Assembly (NCBI RefSeq): GCF_001625215.2
Contig: NC_030383.2
Location: forward strand, 64,222,949-64,286,948
From: Daucus carota subsp. sativus
Taxonomy: Eukaryota; Streptophyta; Magnoliopsida; Apiales; Apiaceae
Length of the DNA: 64,000 nt
Direction of reading: 5' to 3'
Made by a program: the position numbers and the translations under genes. Positions 11,531-22,583 of the stretch are shown here, piece by piece (positions within the stretch are counted from its first letter, which is position 1; every line of letters begins with the position of its first letter). Below the pieces are notes generated by a model. The model made no database searches, was not told the DNA's origin, and saw only the letters and a program-made list of their open reading frames with translations.

Positions 11531-14314
11531 TTATGCTTTGGCAGCTGAACCTGTTTGCTGGATGAGTAGAGACGGTAAGTCTCTGATCCTAAGGCCACTT
11601 CCCCAAAAGGAGGCTAGACAAAGTCCCATGATAGCCATGGCCACTACTGAACATGCTGGAGGAACAGCTTGACTGCTCCCCAGAAACTGCGTTGCAAGAA
11701 GACCAGCAAGTGTTGAACTTTGCATGCCAGTGCACAGAGAGATTGTCCTGCAAACTTCTTCTTCTTGCCTGAGAGAATGACAAAAGATTTAGGGAAGAAT
11801 CTTGATACTTGGGGTCAAGTTAAGTGTATCCATGTACCAAAAACAAACAACTCATAATCGCTGATGAGGATGAAAAGTCAACAATTTAGTTATCAATGAT
11901 GTTCAGTCTTAATTTTATTGGAAGAAGAACACAAGATGCAGCTGGAAATAGCCTGGAATTCTAAGACTTCAGCATCTCACACTCTAATCAACTAATTATT
12001 ACTTCTGCGACCAAATATTATATTCTTCATCTCCTCAAACCACTGAAACCGAGAAAATAATTGATGAAACAAAATTGATATATAATAAAATGTGGCAGAG
12101 CTAAAAATACGCACTAGTATATGTTTGAAATTATATTCGTGTGTTTAACTAGACATGCCTACAGCTTAATTCACCATATGGTTCAAACTTTAACCAAATC
12201 CACAATAGAACTCCAATGAGAGGGGACATATCTCTAGCAAATATGGAAACTAATCCAACAGCCAATAAGGATTCTGACACTATTATTAATGGGGGCTCGG
12301 TTTCTTTGTAAGACATTTTGAGCATGAGTTACGCCGTGCATGATGCGACTTGCTGATAGCTAATAACCATAAAGCCAGGTTTGCAGCTATCTTGTTGAAA
12401 TAGTTGCAAATGATTGCCAATCTGATGAGAAAATTATACAAGTAAAAAGGGCGTTACCCTTTACCTTAAAAGAGGAACTTTAGAGATCCAGTAGCCCACA
12501 GTGAAGGCTATAGCATGGAACGACAATACAGGTCCAACCAACCTGAGGCCCTCTGCAGAAAGAATTGTTCCCTGGTTGATTGCAAGGGGGCTTCCGATAC
12601 AAAGTGAAGTACAGATCATTGCAACGATTGGCATTACTGGTTCAATAACAGAAACGACTGGCTTTGCATAGGTGTTGAGAACTAGACCAAGAGTAATAGG
12701 AACAAGAACCACCTGAAAGTGCTAAGCAATTAATCATCTAGAAGTCTAAAATAAGAAGAAAATAATATAACAAGTGAGAACTGGTAGACCAATTTCCACA
12801 TAAGAGAGCTAATGATACCTGCAAAATTGACTTTGACATTGCGATTGCATCGACTGGCACAACAGAACCAATAAGAAGGCCAGTGAGAAGAGGAGTAACA
12901 AGGACGGAGGCGATGGTGCTAGAGCTGGTCAAGAGAATGCTCAAAGCAACATCCCCTTTGCTTAAGAAGCTGGCGTAGCTTGATAGCTGAGCCCCTGCAA
13001 CACAAGACATAAGGACATAACCAGCATAGAACATTGGAGACATCCCGAAAATGTTTGCGAGAAACACCCCTAGAGCTGGCTTTAGCACATACTGAGCAAC
13101 AAACCCAATGGATAATGGTAAAGGCCTGCAACATATGAAAATTTGTACCTTAAAGAAAGAGAAGGCAACATGTAGATAGTAAAAAGCGGAAACACTGCTG
13201 GGATGGTCATAAAAAGTAAGAATAAGATCAGTGGATTAACCTTTTAAGAGCGAGCATAAAATCTTCAATAGATAGTTTGATTCCAATCGATAACATGATC
13301 CCTCCTAGAGCAGGGGCATACATTTCTCGCGAGACCCTGTATCTTACCAAAATTAATCAACCAAACAAATACCACATGTATCTTCTGAAAGTAGCAGGTC
13401 TACCAAATAAGGAAAATCAGAGAAGAATAGATTAACGTAGTTCAATTCCAGTCAGAAAAATTCAACAAAAAGCAATCTTTTTAACAACTTCATTCCCATT
13501 CATCATTAGTACTTTATGACAATGATTATTCCAAAAAGTCTTGCAATAACAACAACACACTACATCATCTAAAATATAGACCACGATCAACATGTTTATC
13601 AAATGTCTACATAAGCTGGCAGATCATAAGGCTATTTTACACAGTTTAAACAAACAATCATCGATTATTTTATTATACCCGAAAGTGATGTAATACTAAT
13701 AATAAAACATAGGAATAAGTAAATTACATATCTCTAATGACTGTCAAAACCAGTACATAAACAAATAGCAACACAAGACAAATGCCAGAACCTGAATCTC
13801 AGTTAAATCTCCTCACTTAAAAAAGTAGTATTAGCATTAAATAAGCCCAACTTGGAATCATTAAAAAAATAATAAATTAGCTTATCATGATCAAAATATT
13901 TAACCAAACATATAAAAATTGTTACCAAGTGAAAGTTGAGGGCTGAGCAAGAGCAGCCACAGCAGTGAGAGCCACAACAAAAGGAAGCAAAGCAGATAAT
14001 ATTTGTGAAGAACCATCATCATTTGCAGCTTCCTTGTCACCCAAATCAGATAAGTAGCTAGGGTTTGTACCAAAGGATAGCAATGTAAAATTGCCTTCTC
14101 TTCTAAACAACCCAACTTTGCCAATGAATGGTGAGGATGTTGAGCATGCCAATACAGATAAGCCTCCATTTGAGCTCTTTCTGAACAAAGGTGAGATCTT
14201 TTTGAGAGAGAGTGAATTGGGGGGGTTTAATTTCGGTTGGAAAGAGGTTGGGGATTTGGAGAGGATTGGTTTGTAGAGTGGGTGTGTGATTGTGAGGAGT
14301 GATGATGATGCCAT
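11531..14314 (-). CDS. BASS1: Plastid sodium/metabolite cotransporter, BASS1-type, 425 aa
   Basis: Five exons on the minus strand: 14314-13926, 13336-13241, 13125-12819, 12712-12465, 11768-11531, all with GT-AG introns and matching phases. Residues 1 to about 60 are Ser-rich and basic with few acids, a typical plastid transit peptide. The body is the SBF (bile acid:Na+ symporter) domain with about nine hydrophobic segments, including REMYAPALGGIMLSIGIKLS, SCVAGAQLSSYASFLSKGD and CTGMQSSTLAGLLATQFLGS, which match the two conserved SBF crossover regions. The C-terminus (MAIMGLCLASFWG) resembles Arabidopsis BASS1 more than BASS2 or BASS5, by memory of the family. BASS proteins sit in the plastid inner envelope. 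BASS2 carries pyruvate; the BASS1 substrate is less certain. The frame is intact. Confidence 0.88.
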
Positions 14315-15772
14315 TGATTGAGAGAGAGAGAGATATGGGAGAGATTAAGAGATGGAAGAGAGATTGAGAGAGAGGGTAAGAGGGGTTGTTGAGGGTGGGG
14401 AGAGGGTGGTGTTTCGCCGGAGAAAGTGGTGGTTTCCGGCGAGACAAAGTAGAGGAGCAGAGTGACACACACGAGGTGAGGTGATAAAAGAAAGGCTTTA
14501 TTATACTACAAATGTATTATTTCGTCATATTGCAAAAGAAATTTATTACTGTTTTGCAAGTACTGTTTTCATTTATGATCACGTCCGAAAGTTTAAGGTT
14601 GTTGCGAAGAAAATAGTTAGAAATATATTTTCTTTGAATATGTAAGTAATGGAACTTAAATTCAAATAATTTAAATACGAGTTGTGGTTTGAGTTTCATG
14701 AAAAACTTATTTTTTATTTAAAAAGTTAAAACAGTAGAAAAATTATTTATTATTATTACTATTTTTAATATGCGGGAATAATGATGCAATTTTGACATTA
14801 GCATAAAAGATGAGTAAAAATGGGTGGGGGTTTTTTTGGTAGCGTAAATGCAGTGCAAGTATTGTTTGTAATTTGTTACTATGAAATGACGAAAATTCAT
14901 AAGTTTGGTTTTGGATTTTTATCATACGAAAATTATGCAGGACAACTGATCAACTTGTCTCAACCAGACAATTTCACTTCATTCGTGTGGAATTGTCCAT
15001 GCATTTACAAGGGAACAGAAATAATTTCGATAAAAGCATTTTATAGAGGAGATATTAAATTATATATATGTAGTAATTCACTTGTGAAGAAACTTAGATG
15101 CTTTTATAATTTGGCAGTGAAGTTTGGTATAATTTGGAATCCACTCTTAGCATAAGAGTGAAGAAGGGAAAAAACAAGTGGGTGAGGGCGGCACACTTGG
15201 CATTTGCTAGATCTTCCTGCTCAGGCCAAAGGGCCCCCTTCACACTTTGTGAAGCTCGTAAACAGATGCCGAGGCTCCTAAATCTGTTTCTCAACCTATT
15301 TCTGCTGAAACATACTCGAACACGACTCGGACCCGAACCCGCAATCCGATTTATTGAGACAAAACCCGAAAGTGATCCGAAAATCACCCGTTTGACACGA
15401 AATGGACCCGACATGACCCGAAATTAGAATTTTGTTTCTAATAACTTCAATTTTCAGTTTTGTTCAATTTCAAGTGATTTTAACTTGACCCGAAATCGAG
15501 CTAATCACTGACACGAACACGACCCGTTACCCAAAACTGTCACACATGTTTTTAGTTCCAAATCTCCTATGAACATGTGAATCAGTTAACTATTTGTATT
15601 CACTTGGAACAAAGGGTCCAGAACATATAGCTTTCCTGCACCAAAATTATACTACTACATCATATTTTGCACTTGTCTGGGTGATTTTGAAATCATCTTC
15701 TGAATAACCATAAACATAAACCAGAGTAATCAAAAGAAAACAGAACATGGCATAATACTGCAATCTCTCAAC
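14315..15772. other. BASS1 leader/promoter and intergenic DNA with an ACCCGA-rich patch
   Basis: Positions 14320-14480 hold the CT-rich (minus strand) leader of the BASS gene. Positions 15310-15540 are unusually rich in GACCCGA/AACCCGA on the plus strand and resemble the subterminal repeats of the element at 47727-48531, so this may be a decayed relative. No gene was recognised. Confidence 0.45.
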
Positions 15773-16393
15773 CAGTGTTGTAAAAAGCGGGAATCGGACT
15801 TAGTCGGTGAGGGCACCGTCCAGCGATTAATCGGATAATCGGAGATTAATCGGAGTGATTAATCGGATCATTAATCGTAATCAATTTAATATTATTTTTA
15901 AATTATATATATATATTTATAAAATTATATATAGTATAAATTTATAATCATATAAAATCAAAAGAGTAATGATTTTTTATAACCCAAAACATGCCTTTAT
16001 ATACATATACAAGCCTAGTCATCTCATATATTTGATTCAATCTGCTAAGAAATATATATTGCAAATTTAAGTAATTAGAGTTTGGAAGTTAATATTAAAA
16101 GAGTGAAACGTAATAAAAACAAATTTAAAATTTATGTGTTTTGTCTTTCTGTGCCTTTTATTTTATTTAAAATTAAATTTAAAATTTTAAAAATTTTTCA
16201 TTTTTTTAAATTTTTTTTAAATTCACCGATTTTTGACCGATTTTTTCCGATTAATCCCGACTTTTGACCGATTAATCCCGATTTTCAGAAAAAATGATTT
16301 TTTCACCGATTAACGCTTAATCGAGACGGTGGCCGACCGAACAGCGATTAATCGGCGATTAATCCCGATTAATCGCCGACTTTTAGAACACTG
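15773..16393. mobile_element. hAT-type MITE with 8-bp target duplication
   Basis: The 621-bp element has inverted ends CAGTGTTGTAAAAAGCGG and CAGTGTTCTAAAAGTCGG. It is flanked by perfect CTCTCAAC copies (15765-15772 and 16394-16401). The 8-bp duplication and CA..TG ends place it in the hAT superfamily. Many CGATTAATCGG repeats line both subterminal regions. The AT-rich core has no coding capacity. The perfect duplication suggests moderately recent insertion. Confidence 0.85.
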
Positions 16394-16529
16394 CTCTCAA
16401 CTCATAAAATAGCCCTCTAGTACTCATTAATATAGTAAACATCTGTTCCTAATAAACATTTGCTACTAACAGATATTGTAAACATCGCCTTTTGCGGGAT
16501 GCTTGTATGTTTCTTCCTTTAAGTAAATT

Positions 16530-17987
16530 CTACCTGGGTAGATTAAGCAACTGCTTCCCAAACTTGGCGAACCACCCGTTGGGTCGACCCATCAACTCCA
16601 ATATTTCCTTGCAGCACCCCGGTTCCACTTCCGCTTCCACATCATGTTTCCTTTGCACACACAGCTTCTTCAACTCTTTCGCCACTTGATCAATTTCTTC
16701 ATCCCTTTTCATCTTGATCTGACAACTCAAATCATCCACTTTCCCCCTCACAAACTCATCCTCCAGCACTCGTCGAATCACACTCGCCACCTGCTCCGCT
16801 TCCAGCTTCCTGTCCTGGCTTCTCAACACCTCGATCCCTGCACCGACTTCCTCAACAAGCCTGGCATTGATGGGCTGATCAATGTGCATCGGCACTGCAA
16901 TGATGGGCACCCCAAACTTCATGCTCTCAATCACAGAGTTCCACCCGCAATGACTCACAAAGCCACCAATATTTTTGTGTCCCAATATCTTAGCCTGTGG
17001 CACCCAACCCTCCACCACCATTCCCCTCCCCCCTACCCTGTCATAAAACCCAATTTTTCGCAATTTCTCTTCAAGACTAACTTCCGCCCCCAGAGGAAAC
17101 CTCACCACCCATATGAAATTCACCTCACTATGCAACAAGCCTTGTGCAATCGCTTCAAAATCCTCATCCGACAGAAAGTACTCACTCCCAAACGAAACAA
17201 ACACAGTCGAACCCTTCTCCTTCTTCTCAAGCCACTTTATCGTCTCCAAATTCTCATCTTCAGCATTGACCTTCGGCTCTTGAACCAAAGGCCCGACAGG
17301 AACGACTTTCTTCCCGCACAAACTAGACAGATATTTCACATAGTTGTCATCAATCTCCTTAAACCCCTTGATCAAGACCACCTTACTCGACCTCTCAATG
17401 CAATCAATCACAAGATTCGAGCGATCTCTCTTATGATCATCCACCGATTTCCTCAACTCCTCCACATTGGCATTTTCATAATCCCGAAAATAAATCTTCG
17501 AGCAAGGAAACTCCACGCCCGGCTTCTTGTAGGCATGGAACAAAACCGCGGTCTGCGCAGTGCTGCTAGTGATGAACTGCACCGCAGGAATGTCAAGCTT
17601 GAAAGCGGCCTCAGGCGCCCACGGCTGCAGAAAATCATAAATAAGCAAATCCGGTTTGTACTTTGTCAGAATGTCGAAAAAGCTACTTTTCGACATGTCA
17701 AAGGCCTGTTTCAGAGTAGGCATGAGGTGTGAAGGAAGCCCATTCGTGGTATGGTGACAAGGAGGGAGGTCTGGCAAATTTGGGAGATGCAGTTCGATGA
17801 GTTGAATCGAACTTTCCTCGAAACCAACTTTTTTCTGAATGGATTTGAGGTTAACTAGTGTGGAACAGAGATAAATTGTAAAATTTCGTTGGGCAAGCTT
17901 CTTGCCTAGCTCTAAGAAAGGTGATATGTGACCGTGGCCTAGCCATGGGAACATCAAAACACTGAGCTTCTTGTGCATGCAATCCAT
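16530..17987 (-). CDS. UDP-glycosyltransferase, UGT94-type sugar-on-sugar branching enzyme, 485 aa
   Basis: Intronless and complete. The N-terminal half has the acceptor-side catalytic His in GHGHISPF (His20) and the partner Asp in LLIYDFLQPW (Asp118). The PSPG donor box runs from Trp328 to Gln371 with HCGWN (347-351) and ends in DQ. VSFGSEYFLS (about 264-273) is characteristic of the UGT94/UGT79 glycoside-extending group, which adds glucose, rhamnose or a pentose to an existing flavonoid, crocetin or triterpene glycoside in the cytosol. The expected reaction is therefore UDP-sugar plus glycoside to diglycoside; donor and acceptor are not predictable here. Positions 139-140 are Ile-Thr and 356 is Met. 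An odd C-terminal tail (about 468-485, GRPNGWFAKFGKQ...) extends past the usual end. TATAAATA sits 85 bases upstream. Confidence 0.9.
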   Translation of the reverse strand: MDCMHKKLSVLMFPWLGHGHISPFLELGKKLAQRNFTIYLCSTLVNLKSIQKKVGFEESSIQLIELHLPNLPDLPPCHHTTNGLPSHLMPTLKQAFDMSKSSFFDILTKYKPDLLIYDFLQPWAPEAAFKLDIPAVQFITSSTAQTAVLFHAYKKPGVEFPCSKIYFRDYENANVEELRKSVDDHKRDRSNLVIDCIERSSKVVLIKGFKEIDDNYVKYLSSLCGKKVVPVGPLVQEPKVNAEDENLETIKWLEKKEKGSTVFVSFGSEYFLSDEDFEAIAQGLLHSEVNFIWVVRFPLGAEVSLEEKLRKIGFYDRVGGRGMVVEGWVPQAKILGHKNIGGFVSHCGWNSVIESMKFGVPIIAVPMHIDQPINARLVEEVGAGIEVLRSQDRKLEAEQVASVIRRVLEDEFVRGKVDDLSCQIKMKRDEEIDQVAKELKKLCVQRKHDVEAEVEPGCCKEILELMGRPNGWFAKFGKQLLNLPR

Positions 17988-18071
17988 GAATGTGATTATA
18001 AAGTTTGTGAAAGCTACGGGTTGTAATGTATGGATTGGCTCATGTGAGGGTCATGCAAGGCGCTATAGGTT

Positions 18072-18079
18072 TATTTATA
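18072..18079 (-). promoter_or_regulatory. TATA box of the UGT94-type gene
   Basis: TATAAATA on the minus strand, 85 bases before the UGT start codon. Sequence and spacing are close to the plant consensus. Confidence 0.6.
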
Positions 18080-18301
18080 AGGGAATAAGGATCATGAGAT
18101 GGAAGCATATCTAAAATTATCTTTTTCGATTATGTGTAAGTTGAGAGTGTATAATGTAATTATAGTTGCGATTATGGATTTATAAACTTTGATTCCAATT
18201 TCCATCTAAGACCAAATATTAGACAAAAATATATATAAACCAATTCAAAGATGTATTTCTTTTGATTTGTATACTAATTTAAACCCCAGAATTGTTGTTA
18301 A

Positions 18302-18686
18302 GAGCATCTCCAACGGCGTTGACTATAATCGTTGGCAAAATGGGACCAGTAAGACATTAAAATTTCCTGAACCTGCAAGACATTTTGCTTCAATGGTATT
18401 GACTATATTGGTTGGCTATAATTTAAAAATAGTATGTTATTAATATTTTAGATTGTTAAAAAAGAATATATCACTTCAATATAATAATAAATGACGTGCA
18501 ATCTTCCTACAGATTTCCTTAGAGACATATGTAGAGGTTCGACAAATTTAGCCATGCATAGGAGGTTGGCTAAATTTATAGACAACAGCTGAGGAGTTGA
18601 GTTTTTCGAGCTCTTGGCTAAATTTTTTTATTTTAAGTATGCCAACTCATCTTTTAGCCAGGGGTTTTCAATGGTTGGAAATACTC
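18302..18686. mobile_element. Tourist-like (PIF/Harbinger) MITE with TAA target duplication
   Basis: Starts GAGCATCTCCAACGGCG and ends as the imperfect inverse (TTGGAAATACTC), with TAA on both sides (18299-18301, 18687-18689). The 385-bp interior is non-coding and contains GGTTGGCTATAATT motifs. It is the reference copy for the nested copies at 26.3-27.8 kb. Confidence 0.75.
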
Positions 18687-18775
18687 TAACTTATACTAAC
18701 ATTATAACACATATGTTTTAGTCAATGGTTGGAAATGCTCTAATTTATACTAACATTATAACACATATGTTTTAG
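18668..18775. repeat. 54-bp tandem duplication spanning the MITE end
   Basis: Two units (18668-18721, 18722-18775) differ at only two bases and each contains the MITE terminus plus its flank. The duplication therefore arose after insertion, and either unit could be the true right end. Confidence 0.8.
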
Positions 18776-19274
18776 TCAGAATTTTAATATATTTTAGTTT
18801 TTGCCAAAATAATATATGTTTTAGTTATAAACTTTTATTTGTTTGTAAGATGTTTATAAGTTATAATTCATCAAACATATTATAAATTGAAGAGTCTCAT
18901 AAATCGGCTCAAACACCGACTAATCAACTATCATCGAAACAGATACAATATTGACCTATCAAATTTTTGTAATATCATGATTTTAATAATGTAATATAGA
19001 TGCTAATTTATATTTATAATGAAATAAAGAACATCAGTTATCGATTTCAATAAAATACTTAATATCAAAGCTATAACATAAAATCAAAAGGAAGATACGA
19101 AAAATCTTGGTTTTATTAAGGTAAAAATGAGTAAATGACTGCTTAAGAGAAACCAACTAACCATAATAAAACGGCTAAAAAGACAGGAGTATAATATTGT
19201 GAAAGTTGATAAAACCTCTGTTAGATTCTGAACATAATTATATTTTTGACCAAATATTACACAAATACATAATA

Positions 19275-19554
19275 CATTCCCTCTGTCTGCAGTTAATTTT
19301 TTCCCTCGTTTCCATGTAATAAGCATGAACCAATTTTTACATTTATTGAGGTGTTTATTTGAATAATTTTACATAGCTATCCCTCATAAAGTCAAACTAA
19401 ACTACTATTTGTATTGCATAGAGAATATAAGTTGCATTAATGAGGGATAAACTTGAAATTCACCTACCAAATAGTATATGAAAACAAGAAAAAATCACTT
19501 ATTTTGGGATAGCAATCAAATTCTAAAAAGGCTGTTAAAATGGGACGGAGGGAG
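19275..19554. mobile_element. Stowaway MITE
   Basis: The right end is a good Stowaway terminus (inverse CTCCCTCCGTCCCATTTT). The left end (CATTCCCTCTGTCTGCAG) is diverged. TA lies at both flanks. 280 bp, non-coding. Confidence 0.7.
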
Positions 19555-20076
19555 TAGCATATTTCTAACCAAGGAAACATTACCGAGCCAGCAAGGCCTG
19601 ATCAGGATCGGCGATAAACAACGTTCCCGAGCCGTTGACTCTATTGACCTGATTAGTTGATATGCATTATGCACTATCAATTTACATCCTCTTGTAAATT
19701 CTTAATTAAAATTAGTAAAAACTAATACTTTCAAAATTTCTTTTCTAATGAAAATATAATAATAATATTATAATACATAATTCGTAAAAAGATCATTTTA
19801 AATTGACGGTTAAATATAGAATGAGTCAAAAAGTCGAACGACCTATATAAAAATCAGGAAATATATACATTTTATTACTATTAATTTGTTAAGAGTTATG
19901 AATTTTTTCAACAACCAACAAAATCTTAAAAATTATAAATAAAGAAAGCATAAAGGAAGAAAGAAGAAAACACTAGTGGCTGAGGTCCATCCACACTCCA
20001 CGTTGGAAGCTCATAACTCATTAAGAAGTTTTTTTTTTCTTTTCAATTTGGGCTTATACATCTTACATTTGTTTTA

Positions 20077-20381
20077 GTCACTCCGTCCCTATTTATCTGT
20101 CCACTTTGGAAGTAAAAATTTGTCCCTATTTATCTGTCCATTTATACTTTCAAAACTAATTTAATGATAGTTTTTCAAATATATCTCCATAATTTCTATT
20201 TTCAAGGCTTGACTTATTTAAAACTTGGTTGAATTCATGTTTTCGAGACATAAAGTAGAGGTATTCCACCATTTTCAAGATATTAATTAGAGGTATTTAA
20301 TGAAAAAGTTCATACAATCAAGGAATACCTTGGTATGTGTTTTTTTTTCCAAAATGGACAAATAAAAAGGGACGGAGGGAG
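20077..20381. mobile_element. Stowaway MITE
   Basis: The left end GTCACTCCGTCCCTATTTAT and the inverted right end CTCCCTCCGTCCCTTTTTAT match the Stowaway consensus, with TA flanks. The sub-terminal motif (TTTATCTGTCCA) is repeated inside the left arm. 305 bp, non-coding. Confidence 0.8.
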
Positions 20382-21491
20382 TAATACTTATCGCGTGAGC
20401 AAAGAATAATCTCATGTGGCTATCCTATCGTGCTCAGCTCAGTATGAAGATAGTTAAGTGATTGTTTGTGATTGATTACGTAAACTTTTTTATGAACTAA
20501 AAGAATAGTAATAATGTAAACTTGTGGTTGAATGCACTCGCTATTGATCTGGTTAAAACTAATCCGCTACTAAAATTTTACCTCAAAAGAAGCATTTGCA
20601 ATTGTGCATGACACAAGCAGTAGAAGGATTCCATAAAAGGCAGAGTGCTTTTTGTACTACTTCTGTGGACTTTAAACAAAGCGATGATCAACTGGATATT
20701 CCTGCCACTAAGTGATCAAGAAGCTGATACTTGATACTTGTGAGACCTGTAATTGGCTTGACGCAAAGAGTAAAAGTTCACTAAAACGAATTCCACATCT
20801 GAAAACAGCGATAAATGAGGTACTCTAGTCGCGGGAGAGATCTTAGTAGAGGAGAGTGAGCTATATATATCTGGAGCAGTAGTTTCATGTTGCAGATGAA
20901 GCTCCAGAGAAGTCATCAAACCAAGCGAGATAATTAGGGCAGTTAAGGAACTCAATGCTGAGGATTCTTGGCCCAATATCTTAGCAGGCTGTACATTACT
21001 ATAACTAATATTCTACTGTACATTGGAATTTGAAAGAGGCAAAACAAACCAAAGAGGCATTTGCTGAGCTGATATAAGAAAACTAAAGATTACTAGGTTC
21101 TCTAATATAAAATGTCTTGTTCAATCATTCTCAGCCAATCCTTTTTATTTTGACGAAGAATGCGGCACAAGTAACATCACATAGATAAAGTAAACACTTG
21201 AGTTTATAAAAACTTTGAAAATTAATATATACAAACCTCTAATTCCAAGCTCATGTAGTTCAACAACCCCATCTGCTAAAAGCTTGTAGGTATGGACATA
21301 ACAGAGAATATAAATTCAGAACACATTGGACCAGGCTGTTTAAATAGTAACCATCACATCATCTAGCTGAGAGATCTTGTTCTAGTGTAGGTTTTTCTAT
21401 TTTTGTGATCAAACAGCCAATCTAGCTGTCCAATAATTGCATTCAACAGTATAAATTGGTTACATCTAAGTATGAATATAACATTATACCT
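20382..21491. other. Intergenic; one unassigned minus-strand open frame
   Basis: A minus-strand frame at 20976-20716 has a hydrophobic stretch near its N-terminus (SLTALIISLGLMTS) but no recognised family, no clear splice partner and no promoter. It may be a gene relic. Nothing else was identified. Confidence 0.35.
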
Positions 21492-21501
21492 GTCAAACAA
21501 A

Positions 21502-22058
21502 GGGTTATATATCAAACAGGCCACCCATTACGTCAAAATGTCTCACTTGACCCACTCATCTCATCGCGGACTCGTTTAAGCCCCTATAAACCAGATATAT
21601 ATCATTTTACTCACATCCCTATTTATACCTATTTACTTAATCATTTATAAAAAATCAACCGTTTGTTTTTTTACTACAAAACCACCTTGAGTACCTTCAT
21701 AATTATCTCTATTATTTATCAAAATAATTTAGAAATTTCTAAGGCAACATACTTAGGGTGATCACATAAATATATATATTTATTTCTAAATATTTTTTTA
21801 ATAAATAGCTATGTTGCTTTATTAATTTCCAAATTATTTTGATAAATACTATAGACAATTATGAAGGAACTCGAGGTGGTTTTGTAGAAAAAAAACAAAT
21901 GGTTAATTTTTGATAAATGATTAAATAAAAATGTATCAATAGTATTGTGGGTAAAATGATATATATGTTGTTTACAGTGGCTCAAACGAGTCCGGATGAG
22001 ATGGGTGGATAAAGTGAGACATTTTAACGTAATGGGTGGCCAGTTTGATATAAAACCC
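21502..22058. mobile_element. Long-terminal-inverted-repeat (Mutator/foldback-type) element
   Basis: Two arms of about 250 bases (21502 to about 21750, and about 21815-22058) are inverted copies of each other around a short AT-rich centre, so single-stranded DNA or RNA would fold into a near-complete hairpin. Ends are GGGTTATATATCAAACAGGC and GGGTTTTATATCAAACTGGC (inverse). Direct GTCAAACAAA copies flank it (21492-21501, 22059-22068). Duplication length (9-10) and arm length fit Mutator-like elements. Confidence 0.8.
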
Positions 22059-22068
22059 GTCAAACAAA

Positions 22069-22583
22069 TACACTAATTATTGACAAAAATTATACCAAAT
22101 AAGGTCACTAGACTTGCATAAACTGAGCAGGAATGACAACTTAATTTTTATTGATGCAGAAGTCGGAAAATAAATTATATTCATTATTTCTTCCCCGAGG
22201 GAACTATGCAGTATGTCTTGTACTACAAAAAAAGAGATTTAATTGAAGTAAATGTATGTGTATGTCCATAATGAATTGAACAGAGGAAACCCATTTAAGC
22301 AGGTTCATCACCTGCTGCTAAGGCCATCTGTGTTTTCTGCAACCAGAATTCTCATATGTTGCATCATGAAATTTACCCGAAATTGTTGAAAGCAATGGGA
22401 GTGTGTCTGTAACTAGTTTGCAGCGGCACTATACAAAAAAACCACAATCAAGCAAGCACACACTAGAATGAAGTGTGAGGCCTGCTAAACCAGATTCTTT
22501 CAAACAAGTACTACAAGAACCAGAATACCCCATTACTGTATAGAACTGTCGTGCCTACATCGTGTTTCACGCTGATCAACAAT
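22069..22583. other. 3' flank of the DUF538 gene
   Basis: Probable 3' untranslated region and intergenic DNA of the minus-strand DUF538 gene. No other feature was recognised. Confidence 0.45.

Noticed and set aside
16644-17732. Long plus-strand open frame (362 codons) opposite the UGT
   Set aside because: It is the antisense shadow of a complete UGT with catalytic motifs; its product is His/Pro/Leu-rich with no family features.
20716-20976. 86-codon minus-strand frame as a real gene
   Set aside because: Hydrophobic N-terminus is suggestive, but there is no recognisable family, splice partner or promoter; left as intergenic.
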